Source: Micropterus salmoides (Eukaryota > Chordata > Actinopteri > Centrarchiformes > Centrarchidae). Taken from it: a stretch of 64,000 nt of DNA. The stretch is taken from assembly GCF_014851395.1 (NCBI RefSeq), contig NW_024041150.1:992001-1056000 (forward strand), given 5' to 3'. The notes under the pieces are model-generated. The model made no database searches. It saw nothing but the letters and a program-made list of their open reading frames with translations, and was not told where the DNA came from. How positions within the stretch are numbered: the stretch's first letter is position 1; each line of letters opens with the position of its first letter. Of this stretch, positions 26,338-38,900 are shown in pieces. The position numbers were made by a program, and so were the translations under genes.

Positions 26338-26729
26338 GTAAGTCTTCAAACTATTTCACTAACCGCTAAGGCAACACTAAAGGTTTGTATCAAACACTAA
26401 GGGAACATTTATTAGAACGTCACTAACATTACACATAACGCTAATTTAGCTAAACAAACTGAAACATTACAGCGGACTTGCACAAATGAAGACATCTTAA
26501 TTTACGATGTGTTTTGGATCAGTTGGAAAATTCCTATAACGTTACAGCAGGCAGACGTGTGTTTGTTGTGTTTGTCCGTGGTTTCAATGTAATGGGTGGT
26601 AAAATAACTACTAACTAACCTTAAATTACTAACGTTTTTTTTTTTACTAACAGGCTTTTTCACTCCCCCTCATTTATATTTTTATTTATTTTAATTCTTG
26701 CTCTGGACTCCTCCTCTTTTAGGAAAGCA

Positions 26730-29700
26730 ATGAGTGGAAAGGAATCTAGGAGAGGCTCATGGAGGGGGGAGAGAGGTGGATGGAGAGGAGGAAGGGGAGG
26801 ATGGAGAGGAGGTGGTGGTGGATGGAGAGGAGGAGGTGGTGGAGGAGGAGGATGGAGAGGAGGGGGAGGATGGAGGAGTAGACCATGGAGAGGAGGATCG
26901 ACAGGTGGAGGAGGAGGAAGAGGTTCAGGGGGAGCAGCAGCAGCAGCAGCAGCAGGAGGAGGAGGAAGAGGGTGGAGAGGCGGAGGTGGTGTTGCGGGAA
27001 GAGGATCAGGAAACTATCAGAGAGGTGAGTTTTATTTGCTTCCATAAACCAGCTTTGAAGAAATTATGTATTTTTGTTTAAATATATCTGCAAAATAAAT
27101 ACAACAAGGATATCTCTGTGTCTGCTGACAGCTTCTCGGAACAATGTGCTCTGTTTTTCTGCATAATTAGAGAATGTGGGGAAAAAACATTGTTTTAAAT
27201 TGCAAATGAAAAGCTACAACAATGTGTCATAATTTAACTGCCTGTCTACCTCTGTAGTCCTTTGTCAGGCTACCTTAGATGTGTTGTGTCCGTACAAAGG
27301 ATGGACACTCTACTTCATAGAAGGTACACGTGTGTGTTTATTGCTCCGTTTCACATGATGATAAAGCATGCTATAGACATGGGTCAAAGTCGGTAATGTG
27401 TATGTCTCAATGTGTCTTTTTATGTGCAGGCTTCATAGAGAGCTCACCCAGTGTGGCGAAGATCAAAGTGTTTGAGAAATATTTCACCTCCAAGATTCAC
27501 CTGTATGACAAGGTCGGTTGTCTGACTGTCTGTCTGTCTGTCAATGACATGCATTTTTCTTCAGTTCAGTTGTATGTTTGTGCACAGGATGAAATTGAGC
27601 GCCAGGGCAGTGTATTGGTGGACTATGCAGACTTGACTGGAGACAAATATGTGCTTAAAGCACTTCCTGATCTGACCAAAGAGCTGAAGGAACAGCCAGA
27701 GGTGATACTCAACTGTTTGGGAATGGCCGTTCACCAGGTACACACACACAGCCGCTATTACACACGTCTTCCTCCACAAGTTACAGCTAAGTTATGATAA
27801 ATTAATATTTCATGTGTAAAGGCATGCTGAAAATGTCTCTAAATCTAGAAACTATAGAACTGAAACTTTAATCTGTGATGTTTGTGAAGAGGCAAAGCAT
27901 GGAACTGCTCCACCGAGAGATAAAATACTACAGTTTGATATAATGTGAGTTTGTTTTTCAGGTGCTGACTGTAGATTTGGAGAAACAGGCTGCTGAACTA
28001 CAAGGGGAAGAGCTTCCTGTCGCTACACCAATCAACATCCCTCACATTAGCGCGAGGTAATGCACACAGCGAAGCACAACCCGTTGTTTGTTTGACTAAC
28101 CGTACAACTGCCGATCATCAAGATGACTGTATGAATCATCCACAGGCTGTATAACTATGAACCGTTGACTCCGCTGCGGACGCTGCGTGCCAGTGTGTTT
28201 GGGCGGCTGGTGTGTGTGAGGGGAACAGTGGTCAGAGTGAGCAATATCAGACCTCTGTGTACCAGGATGGCCTTCAGGTGCCTGGTCTGCTCGAACACAC
28301 TGTCTCTGCCACTGCAGCATGGGAAATACACTACACCTACCAAGGTATGCCCACACACAGCTAGTGTATGCTAATGTTTCAACAACTTAGCATACACAAA
28401 TAGTACTGTATACATACAATTTCCTTTCAGCATACACACATAACCATCTTTGACATCATTGCTTAAACTTACAGATTAACAGTTATTTAAATGTGTGTGT
28501 TTGTGTGTGTGTATACACGTCTTTAAATCACCTAGTGTATCAAGCCTGACTGTCGCAGTCGTTCCTTCGCCCCCAGCCGGAGTTCTCCTCTTACTCACAC
28601 AGTAGACTGGCAAATCATCAAGTAAGTATGTCATGTACCAATGTATACAATTGAACGATCAGCAGTGATAAACTGGCGAGACAAGATTGATTAAAATCCT
28701 TGTTGCAGTTGGAAAGAATGTAATGTATATGCTCCAGCTGTGTTCTGTGAAAGATGCTTTGAGGTTATGTTTTCAGATCAAAAGTAAGAGGCTTTGCCAT
28801 TTAAATATAGGCACTAGGAAGACTTGCATGCTTATATTAAAACAGAAAATATCTAAATACAGAAAATATGTCATTATAAGCTGTGCTTAGAAAGTTTGAG
28901 TAGGGAGGACACTGGCTGAGTTACATGGGTTTGGTTAGAAATTAATCCTGTTTCACTGTGGCAGTTATTGCCTCTGATTATTATGCAAAATATCTTTTAT
29001 CAGCAGTGGCACAAAATGCTGACAGATTATCTCGACTAAAAAGTGGATTATTCTGGGAAAGTCACAGCTTTTTTCAGAATGTATTCAAATGCAAAAATGC
29101 AGAGCTGAGTCATCATTTCCATACTTGGTTTAAAACGATTTTTTTGTGCTTCTTCAGGGTGCAGGAGTTGATGGGCGGAGAACAGAGGGAGACTGGACGA
29201 ATCCCGCGTACAGTGGAGTGTCAACTGACCTCTGACCTCTGTGACAGCTGCGTCCCTGGAGACACAGTTACAGTGACAGGGATTGTTAGAGTTACCAACG
29301 ATGGTACAAACACACTGAAACACACACATTTTTTAACCAGGGCGGGAGGAAGTTTGGGGAAAGCGTTTGCCTTTTACTGGTAGTTAACCAATATGTGAAG
29401 ATTTATTAACTATATTGTTATCTATACAGTATAAACTATAAACCCATATTTAAGTACAAATGTCTGGTAAGAGGAAATGAATTAAGAAGTGCTCTCCTGC
29501 CTTCACATTCAATGTCACAGGGGCCACAAACAAAGAGCACACAAAACTCACACTTATTATTTGTATGCAGGGACTTCGCGGGGGAACAAGGATCAGTGTA
29601 TGTTCCTCCTCTACCTTGAAGCCATTTCAGTCAGTAATACTAAAGGTACTGAACTTTGTTTTTTTATTTATTCATTTTAAAGTTGGTCTAAAATTGTGTA

Positions 29701-32700
29701 GAAAAGTTATATTTTTTAATGTAACAGAGCAATAAGGTGTTATTTGTTGTTAATGTGTAGGTCAGCAGTCCAAGTCAGGTCAGGGGTCAAGAGGGTCGCT
29801 TGAAGATCGATCTGGGGGGGAGGAGTTCAGTCTGAAGGAGCTGTATGCCATCCAGGAGATCCAGTCACAGCCTGACCTACTGAGACTCATAGTACAGTAA
29901 GATATTTATGACCTACACAATATTACATATTTACTGTTATGGCATTTTCTCACACAGAGTTTGAATAACATGAGTCATTGTGAGACAGTTTAAAAAATGT
30001 TTAGTGTGTTTGTCATTTTTTTCGCCTCCTTCAGCTCAATGTGTCCCGCCATCTATGGCCACCTGGTGAGCATTTTCATCACAGCGATGTCATTCACACC
30101 TAAAAAAACCCCAGCATTTTCTGTCCCCTTGATTTGTCAAAAATCATAAAAGTTCAGTCACAACATCCTGTGTTGTTGTGTGTCCCCAGCTGGTGAAAGC
30201 TGGTCTGGCGTTGGTGTTGTTTGGAGGCAGACAGAAACACATGGACAAGAACAGCGTCCCAGTTAGAGGAGACCCACACATACTGATGGTGGGAGACCCT
30301 GGACTGGGGAAGAGTCAGATGTTACAGGTAACACAGAAAACACACTAAACACTTTGAACAGAGCAGCCGGCAGCTGGCAGAGATCAACAATGTAATTTTG
30401 TTTTAGTTTCAGTGTGTAAATGGAAACTTACATGTTCATGTGTGCTCTGTGTGTAGGCAGTGTGTAATGTGGCTCCCAGAGGAATCTATGTCTGTGGCAA
30501 TAGCACCAGCACCACGGGTAAATAGTCTTAAAGTATTACTCTGCCTAAATTAAGTTATATACGCAGGTGGTGATGACTCTGGACAGTTATTCAAACCTGT
30601 TACAACATAATAAACGTGTTTTTTTTTTTTTTTAGGACTGACGGTGAGTTTATCCCGGGACGCAGGGACAGGGGATTATGCTCTAGAGGCCGGAGCCTTG
30701 GTGCTGGCTGACCAAGGTAGGAAAGAGAGTGGAAACCCTGTTTTGTGAACTCTCTGTTTTGACCTTCAGGCAGCAGTAAACCTTCCCTGACCGCAGCAGA
30801 GAAAAAAGTTTGTTGTTAAGGGTAATTGAGATCTTTTATATCCCTCTCGGTCCTTGTCCTGCACCTCATGGTGTAACTGACATTTAAGTCTGAAGTTGAC
30901 ATCTGACAGGCAGTCAGTGCTGTTTCCAAACCAGTCGGTGATTTTGCCTGTCGAAAATCTCTATGGTGCAGATGCTGAAAGTCTTTACCACCTTGCGCTA
31001 GGGCTGAACTGTTAATCGAAATATATTCTACATCTTAATATATGGCTGCAATTCTTTGATAAAGGTAAAATATGTCACAACATACCATTATAAATGAAGC
31101 ATTGTGGTGCTACAGAGATGCCCGGTCTACAGTTCATGCTCTCCAGATGTAAGGGAACAGCCCAGCAAAAATCACATCATCGTAATTTTCATATTCAGTG
31201 AAAATGAAAGGGAAAAAAATACCATGCCTCTTGGTTGTCCAGGTTTGTGTGGAGAGTCAGACAGACCTCTCAATTCAGAGGAATTAAAAAAACACTTTGA
31301 AGCGAAACCTTAGAAATCAACAGGATTAGAGATCCATGATTTCCACTTAGCACTCACTGCCTGTTAGGGCTGCAAGCTTGCAGAACTGCACAAAAAACAC
31401 GTCTCAACCCCCCCTTCCATCTGTCACTCCTGCTTGTTTCTCTTTTCTTTCTTTCTCCACCTCATGGTCGTCTTCTCCTGGCCTCATTCTTTTTTTTATT
31501 CTCTTCCCCTGTCTGCTGTCTTTAGGCCTGTGCTGCATTGATGAGTTTGATAAGTTGGGCCACCAGCAGCAGGCTTTGCTTGAAGCCATGGAGCAGCAGT
31601 CTGTGAGTCTGGCTAAGGCTGGAATAGTTTCCTCTCTGCCTGCCAGAACGTCAGTTGTAGCTGCTGCGAACCCCACTGGAGGACATTACAACAGAGGCAA
31701 AACTGTTTCTGAAAATCTGAAGTAAGTTAGCTCAACAGCGAATCAGTAAATTATTTGTAGTTTTACACAAGTATTTATAGTGCATTCTTGTCTTTAGAAT
31801 GGGCTCAGCTCTTCTCTCTCGATTCGACGTTGTCTTCCTCCTTCTGGACATCCCAGATGAGTCACATGACCGCCGCCTGTCAGAACACGTTATGGCAAAC
31901 AGGGCAGGAAGAGGCAGAACCAGCAGCGCCATAGTTACCAGGGCTGATATCGAATTAGAGACCTCCATCCTACTAGAACACTCAGACATGCCACTATCTG
32001 AACGTTTACAGGTAAAATAAAATAGACCGTACTCTACGACCAGTACAGTGATGTCAGTCAAAAACCATTTGCATTTATGTAATGTGTGTATCTGTGTCAA
32101 GATCCCTGCAGGTGAAACTATAGATCCCATTCCAGCTTGTTTATTAAGGAAGTATATCAGCTACGCTCGTCAGTATGTCCATCCGGTGCTCTCCCCTGAA
32201 GCAGCACAGACACTTCAGGACTTCTACCTGTCACTGAGATCTCAGGCACACACTGCTGATTCCACACCCATCACCACAAGACAGCTCGAGTCTTTGATTA
32301 GACTAACTGAGGTAGGCTTCTGTGTGTTTGGTGTAATCCATCAGCAACATACTATGGGTTAAGAAACTAGATAACATCTTCTTTTTTGCTGGTATAGTTG
32401 TGGTGGTGGTAGTGGTATACATTCATGAGTTTCCCTCTAGTTTCCAAGTACTGACGTGGTTGACTGTCTGTTTTTGAGCAGGCAAGAGCCAGGTTGGAGC
32501 TCAGAGAGACAGCTACCAAGAGTGATGCTGAGGATGTGGTGGACATCATGAAACACAGGTGCCACTACAGGAGTCTCTGTGCATTAGGGCTTAAACTAAC
32601 AAATGTTTTAATTGTCAATTTAAATCAGATTATTATTTCCTCAAGTCATCTATTAATAGTTCGCTCTATAAATTGTCAGAAAATAAAGAAAAATGAAATC

Positions 32701-34035
32701 ACAAAGTCCAAGGGGATGTGACCAACAATCCAAAACTTAAAGATATTCAGTTTACTATCACATAAGACAAAGAAAAGCAGCCACTCATCAGAAGTGGCTC
32801 AAATAATAAATCAGCTATCCAATTAGCCAATTATTTTTTTGTCAATAAACTAATCCATTAATTGTTCTCTGATGTATATATGTAACCTCAAACAGTTAAT
32901 TTAAGCAGAGAAAACTTGGATTTGTCCACATGTTGCTCTCGCCTCTGGCAGCTAACGGTGTCTGTTAAGTTCAGTGTAGTCCTCCAAAAGATGATAAAAT
33001 GTATAAAAACAAATATATACTAGCTCAATATACTCCTACACAACCATTACATAACTGATAACTGTGATGACATCTAGTAAGAAAATGCATCTAAGTGTGC
33101 AGTCCTCACATTGAATGTACTGTCCTGGGATGTAAATTTCTCTCTCTCTCTGTGTATGTGTGTGTGTGTGTGTGGTTTTGTTTTGCAGTCTGGCTGATAC
33201 ATACTCAGATGGTCTGGGCAATCTGGACTTTGAGCGCTCTCAGCTTGGATCAGGCATGAGTCAGCGCAGCGCTGCAAAACGACTGGTCAACGCACTACAC
33301 TTGCATGCTCAGAGGACCAGTCAGAAGCAGTTTGACCTTCAGACGCTTCGAGCTGTGGCCAACAAACTGAACATCAAGGTGAAAGAATTCAGATGCACTG
33401 AGAAACACCTGCACTATATAAAAACAGTCACGTTAAGACAGTAGGCCAGATTTACATAATTACATAATTGAAAGGCACAAACACCTCCATGTCATTTTCA
33501 CTCACCGTCTCTGAGAAATTAGATACTTAAGCAATCTGTGACAGGGACTGTCATCTAGGCAAATAAAGCAGACCTCAAGAAGGGCCCTAGTTCAGCTGTA
33601 GGGCTTATCAAATAATTTAGTTTTCAACTTGCTATGGATGAAATGAAAAGTTAGGACTTTATCCACCTGAGGAAAAGTATGTGGGTGTCTGCTTCTCATA
33701 ATCTTAATGCAGTAGGAGTCACTAAACCAACCCCTCAGGAAATGAGAAAAACATAGAATTACATTAAGAGATGCATAATAGAAAGATTTCTGTAGGTTTA
33801 AATGTCTCCTTTCAGCACAAACGTTCCCAGTAATCCAAACCACGAGTCTATACATACATGCAGTAAAACCTGATGCTACTCTAAAAACTATCATTGCATG
33901 CATGCTGGATAGTTTATTCAGTCATTGGTTGATTCCCTCCAGGTGATGGATTTTGAAGGTCTGGTGAGTTCCCTGAATGAACAGGGTTTCCTGCTGAAGA
34001 AAGGAGCCAAGCTGTACCAGCTGCAGACAGTGTGA
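26730..34035 (+). CDS. mcm8: MCM8, minichromosome maintenance 8 homologous recombination helicase (20 coding exons)
   Basis: AAA+ MCM-family DNA helicase that works with MCM9 in homologous recombination and crosslink repair in the nucleus. Exons: 26730-27024, 27258-27323, 27430-27512, 27588-27737, 27962-28056, 28146-28344, 28536-28621, 29158-29303, 29571-29645, 29761-29896, 30035-30065, 30190-30327, 30457-30517, 30636-30716, 31526-31721, 31798-32011, 32102-32311, 32482-32558, 33189-33378, 33943-34035. All introns are GT-AG and phases join to 873 residues; human MCM8 has 840. Visible motifs: zinc-binding CLVC and CIKPDC (about residues 274-301), Walker A GDPGLGKS (489-496), Walker B CCIDEFDK (550-557), arginine finger SRFD (620-623), C-terminal winged-helix end GFLLKKGAKLYQLQ. 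Exon 11 is only 31 bases. The N-terminal 98 residues are a Gly/Arg/Trp repeat with seven alanines, longer than the human RG-rich start. The Walker B region has Cys where human has Gly. Start: first ATG after a strong acceptor. Confidence 0.96.
26745..27010 (+). repeat. GGA/GGT/GCA trinucleotide-like tract encoding the MCM8 WRG-rich N-terminus
   Basis: The + strand is almost pure purine plus T (GGAGGA, GGTGGT), with a (GCA)7 run at about 26934-26954. In the MCM8 frame it encodes eight WR pairs (mostly WRGG), poly-Gly and Ala7. Frame +1 would give Glu/Gln-rich text and the antisense strand Leu/Ser-rich text; neither is supported as a gene. Tracts like this vary in length by slippage. Confidence 0.8.
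32586..32872. repeat. hAT-like non-autonomous repeat in mcm8 intron 18
   Basis: Starts AGGGCTTAAACTAAC and contains AAAGATATTCAGTTTACT and ATTGTCAGAAAATA, text shared with a dispersed teleost element whose other copies here are at 40413-40690, 42994-43130 and 50788-51033. No transposase is encoded. The family name is from memory, not from a search. Confidence 0.55.
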
Positions 34036-35155
34036 TCACTGGCAGCTGCAACAGAATCAGAAAACACACCTGCTCCTTCCTGCAGACCTCACTACAAGGT
34101 CAGTGTTCGGGATGAATGAAGAGGGTCTCTCTTGATAGAAAAGAAGGAAAAGACTTTATGGGAAACCTATTATCCAGAACACTTTCACCAAACCACCAAC
34201 AATCAGACTGTGTAACTACTAAAACCTTACAAAGGGTATCTCTCTGCGGGAACCTTGCAGAAACCACTATTTCCTGAATTAGCTCAGATTTCCTGGCATG
34301 ATGGGCCTGACTTGAGATTTAGTTGTACCTGCACCTGTTAAGTGGGACTAATACCTTTTCAGAATTTAATAATACATCTGGGTTTAGACAAGTTTACCCT
34401 AAAACAAAAGTTGTGTAGTTGAATTTTGTTTTTCAAATTTCTTTGACAATGTTCTGAACATCTGATAGAAGTGGTGATACTTTACATTCAGTAAATATTT
34501 AATAGGTGATTATACTGTCTCACCGTCAGTTGTTTTATACGGTTTGTTTTCCACACGGGGGACTTTTTTGAATACAGTTAAATTTGACTATATATTAAAT
34601 GTCACTGTTATTTTTATGTACATGAAATAACATGTATGTATTTATGTATAAATGCACAGTGTTTAGCAGATTGGTAAAGTTAAATGTCATTGGAACAGTG
34701 ATGCAGTGGCACCATGTTGCTATATAACACAATGAACATTCATCTACTGAGGTTCTCTGATCCAACTCAAATACTGAACAAATACAGAACTTTTTTTTTA
34801 ATGCCATCATATAAGTATCATTAAAAAAATTGCAGCCAATTTAAAATCAGCAATGGCTGAAGCAGGAAGCTTGTTTAGGATTAATCTGTTGATACAGCAC
34901 CGATATTACTTTCCCTAACCATAATGCAGACTTGTACTGATGGGGTGTTGCCAGTGTATTATCAAATTTTTGGGCGTTGGCCTGAATGATCCCGTATTGG
35001 TTGTGTAGTATGTTTATCTAAAATCAAGTGTACAGTATTTGGTTCTCAATTCTTTCTCAAATGTTCTGTATTGTGTAATGTTTCTGGTTTCTCTTTGTAT
35101 GGTAGGCACTTTATTAGGAACATTCAGTTAATAAATAATTATTTTCCTGTAAATC
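34036..35155 (+). other. mcm8: mcm8 3' UTR with poly(A) signal
   Basis: After the stop codon no further coding sequence is seen. AATAAA at 35130-35135, followed by a T/G-rich stretch, is a plausible cleavage signal. A second AATAAA at 35301-35306 lies just before crls1. Which is used cannot be told from sequence. Confidence 0.5.
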
Positions 35156-35334
35156 TCTGCATTTTCTAGTTTTTTACACTATTACACTACAAAACGGGGT
35201 TTGATAATACTTTAAAAATAATATTAATTTGTTTAAAATAGTTACTTTTTAATTAATAGCTTAACTCTATAAAGTTATGATTATGGTGTAAAACTTTCAA
35301 AATAAAAGCCTTGGTAAGGAAAGTCTTACCGGGG

Positions 35335-35900
35335 ATTTTACGACGCCGTACGCTGGATCAGTTTACGGCAACATGGCAGCCTGCTGGCTTGAGCTGGCAG
35401 TCCGTCGGTTCTGATGGTCAGAATCTGAGCATTTATAATGGAAACGATGACGGACAGGTCGGTACCGGAGGGCTGGTGAAGATGATGATGTTGTGTTTAC
35501 GGAGGACTTCCGCTCCGTTGTGCCGCAACGCAGCAAACGTCCGCGGCCCGGTGCCCGCGACGCGTGCGGGCGTGTGTTGGTTCGAGTCTGCGTCATGGCG
35601 GCGGTGCAGACACGCACCTATTACTGACTGCGCGAGGTTGAAACAGTCCCTGGTTAGCGGCTCGCGGTTCTTCACTCTCAAGGGGACTGACAACCGCGTC
35701 GCGTGCTGCACCGGGATCCTCCAGCAGGTAAAAGGGACACCTTGGCACGCGCAAGAAGCCGTGCTTCGAGGTCACGAGAGGTCGGCGGTCAGTTGTCTGT
35801 TGTCCTCCAAAGCCCGTGGGTTTTGCAGCGGAAAGACCGAGGAGACACCGGAAAGGTCCCCTGTGGCGGACGGGAATGAAGCCAGTCCGGTACCGGAACA
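35335..35900 (+). promoter_or_regulatory. crls1: CpG-dense crls1 promoter/first-exon region
   Basis: CG dinucleotides are frequent here (for example CGACGCCGTACG at 35341 and the GC-rich stretch at 35540-35575), while the flanks are AT-rich. The region begins about 0.2 kb after the probable mcm8 poly(A) signal, so the crls1 promoter is compact and lies between tandem genes. Confidence 0.55.
35373..35479 (+). promoter_or_regulatory. three upstream ORFs in the crls1 5' leader
   Basis: uORF1 35373-35414 (13 codons plus stop); uORF2 35414-35428 (4 codons plus stop), whose ATG overlaps the stop of uORF1 as TGATG; uORF3 35438-35479 (13 codons plus stop), ending two bases before the main ATG at 35482. 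This holds only if transcription starts upstream of 35373, which I infer but cannot see. Confidence 0.5.
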
Positions 35901-38900
35901 CGGTTTATTCAAGTTCAAAGAGCTGGTGAGTACAGATCTGCCTCACTGTGGGACAGGCACGTGCAGGAATGTGAAGGAGAAGATGGGGGTAAAGCAACCT
36001 GTTAGACCTGTGTTCAGATCAGTGATAGACTTCTTCAGATCCTTAACAACCATTAAAACAAACTCTTGTAACTTTACATGTTTTAAGTAAAAGTATCAAA
36101 ATGTTATCATAATGATCAAGTTTTAAAAGTGAAGATACTCATTTTGCAGCAGACTGTTCTCTCATTGGGATATAATTAAATATTACAGCACTTTATTGGA
36201 TTGTTAAAACTGACAGATTTATCTAACACTGTATTTGTACATTAAGTCTGGTGCAGGGAAAAAGTAGCTGTGAAAAGAAAGAATAACATTTCATTCTTAA
36301 ATGTTGTGAAGTTGAAGTATAAAGAAGTATGAAATGGATCGACTCAAGTAAAGTAGGACAATAGAACTGTAATGATCTGACATTTTAGTCGGTATATTTG
36401 CTCGTGAAACTGCAGTACCGATAAGTGAAACGTATGTTACAGGGAATTTAGAAACGGATGAGGTTATTTTTCAACTGTACTGTCTCTTCAGTAGATATCT
36501 TTAACAATTCTTTAAAATCTTATTATACGCTGGTGGTTCTAAACGTGGTTATTATGAGTTCTTCATTAATCTTAATAGTTGGTGAAAAAACTGTGTGCCT
36601 CCTCTTAAATAAAAAATAAAGAATCGAATCAGAACCCACTCATGAAAAGTAGGTTGATGTGTCTGACACATACTGAGCTTAGAAATGTTTCTGGAATAGG
36701 TTTAGGCTGGTTTACCTGTTGGAACCACGTTGGCACTTATTACATGTCTCTGATTTATCTATCTCACTGTTGATCTATGGAGTAACGCATGTTTCTGATT
36801 TATTTTTCTGTAGTATGAGAACCCGTGGACAATCCCCAACTTTTTGTGTGTGTGTCGGATTGTGCTGGCTCCGTTTCTGGGACATCTGATCATCCAGCAG
36901 CACTTTAACCTCAGTCTCGCTCTGTTCGCACTGGCCGGAGCTACTGACCTGGTAATGCACTAAAACACTAGTTGCAGTTTTTCCAGTATGGAGCTACAAC
37001 GCAGTGCTAAATTCAGTCCATTTTCATCTACGAATAATTGCAAATGTGTAAACATTTGCAATGGTTTTGACTGAATGTCTGTCCAGCGCACCTGAAACTA
37101 TGGGCAGAGTTAGGGACTGTCTCAAAAGTGCAATACCATCCATTTCAATCATCACATTTTTGTTTTTAAATATAAAAATCTCAGACAACTGCCAATATAG
37201 ATAGTGATCACTCATAAACATTTCACAAATGTGAGTTTGTAAATTTCTGGTATCGTGACATCCCTAGTAGCCACATTAAGACAGTTATTGTTTTAAAAAC
37301 TAGGACTCCTGTACTGATCTGTCTCAAACCCTCTGAAATTGAGTTGAGTTAGAGTCAAAAGACTAGTTTGATTTCTGTCTTGACATGACTCAGAGTGACA
37401 AATCGGCTCACTCAGCCAGCCATGTTGCCAGACAGCCTACAAAATGATGGTCATTAAACATGTTTGATAATGATCAGGATAATCGCATACATGGTTAGTA
37501 GATCAGAGTGGCGATTAAGAAGGGCCTACCTTCTCATTGCAAGCAGGAAACCGCTCTATTATAACTGCGGATGTCCAATTCTGACATCTAGCAAACACCC
37601 AGCATGAGGTGGGCTTGACTCCAGGCCAATATTACTAGGGATGATTACAAAACCCAAGGTTCGGATCATACCGTGGTTTTGGTTCACGGATCTGAAAATT
37701 TTTCGGATCACCAAAATAAAAATTAGGGTAACGATTTTGGCTCGGATAGCCGCCTCTTCCTGTCTGTAGTCACACTCAGCGTCCTGAAATCTGTTTAGCT
37801 ACACGTCACAAGTAATAACTTATTAAGACTGAAGGCTACTGTGCCACAGATGGGCAAAAGACTGGAGCTGCTCTGGTGAGCGAGCAGAGCTGTGTCTCAA
37901 AGCTGCAGATACTACTGAAGCTGTTATAAAGATCACAATCATATGATCTGTTTAAATGATCACAAGCGGTCCGGTGTCCCAGCTACACCACTGAAAATGC
38001 CCTAACTCACAGGGCTACAGGGTTTCAGTCAATTGAGGTGAAAGCGACAACTTTTAAAGGTTTAGTGTATAATATTTAGGAGGATCTATTGACAGAAATG
38101 CAATATAAATACTAGGGCTGACCCCAAATAGTCGAAGATCTGATGCTTTGATGGGCGGAGCCTGCAAAAAAACTCTGCACAAGACCGGTGAATGGCAGGC
38201 GATGGAGAGAGAAAGAGAGAGAATGGTCAACAATAAGCCTCAGTTTAGCTTCGGCTCGCAATGGCCGTGCACAAGAAACACACATGGTTCGACTATCAGT
38301 CGACTATAGGCAGGACTTGACGATTCTGATTTGACTATGTAAATCCTTAGTGGGGGACAGCCTTTTAATATACATAATTATGTTTTCGGTGGTGTATAAA
38401 GACATTACATTATGAACTGTTATGTTTTTATTACCTTACAATGAGCCATTTCTATCAACATACTGGGACTGAACGATTAATTGCATTTGCAACATTATCG
38501 CGATATGATAAAACGAGATTTTCTAATCGCAAAGGCTGCGATAACGCTCTGGTCACAGGACACGCGAGAGTAAGCCAGTCTGCAGAGGAATCATCAACTG
38601 ATACACATTACGCTGTATTGACTTGTTGTTGTACAATAGCCTTAAGCTTGACAGAAGCTGACACTAAAGAAACTTTAGTGTCGCACAGGGAATGCAAGTA
38701 GCACCCTCCTCCCGCGGCTTTGACGGACAGGAAAAATTCACAACAGAAAGACAGGTGTAGTAAGGTAAGCGTATTGTGGCGATCGATATCGCAAGCCAAA
38801 GTACACACAGCCACCAGTCAGCTCAGGAAATATCTGTGAAACAGCGTTTACAGCCTGGTTACAGCCAGTGCGCTGCTTACCAGCATCGGAGGCTGCTAGA

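Noticed and set aside
26734..27081. Glu/Gln-rich and Leu-rich alternative frames over mcm8 exon 1
   Set aside because: Shadow frames of the GGA/GCA tract. Only the WRG-rich frame splices in phase into the conserved MCM8 body.
35311..35481. Upstream extension of the crls1 frame
   Set aside because: The frame stays open but has no ATG before 35482; the apparent start at 35311 is TTG.
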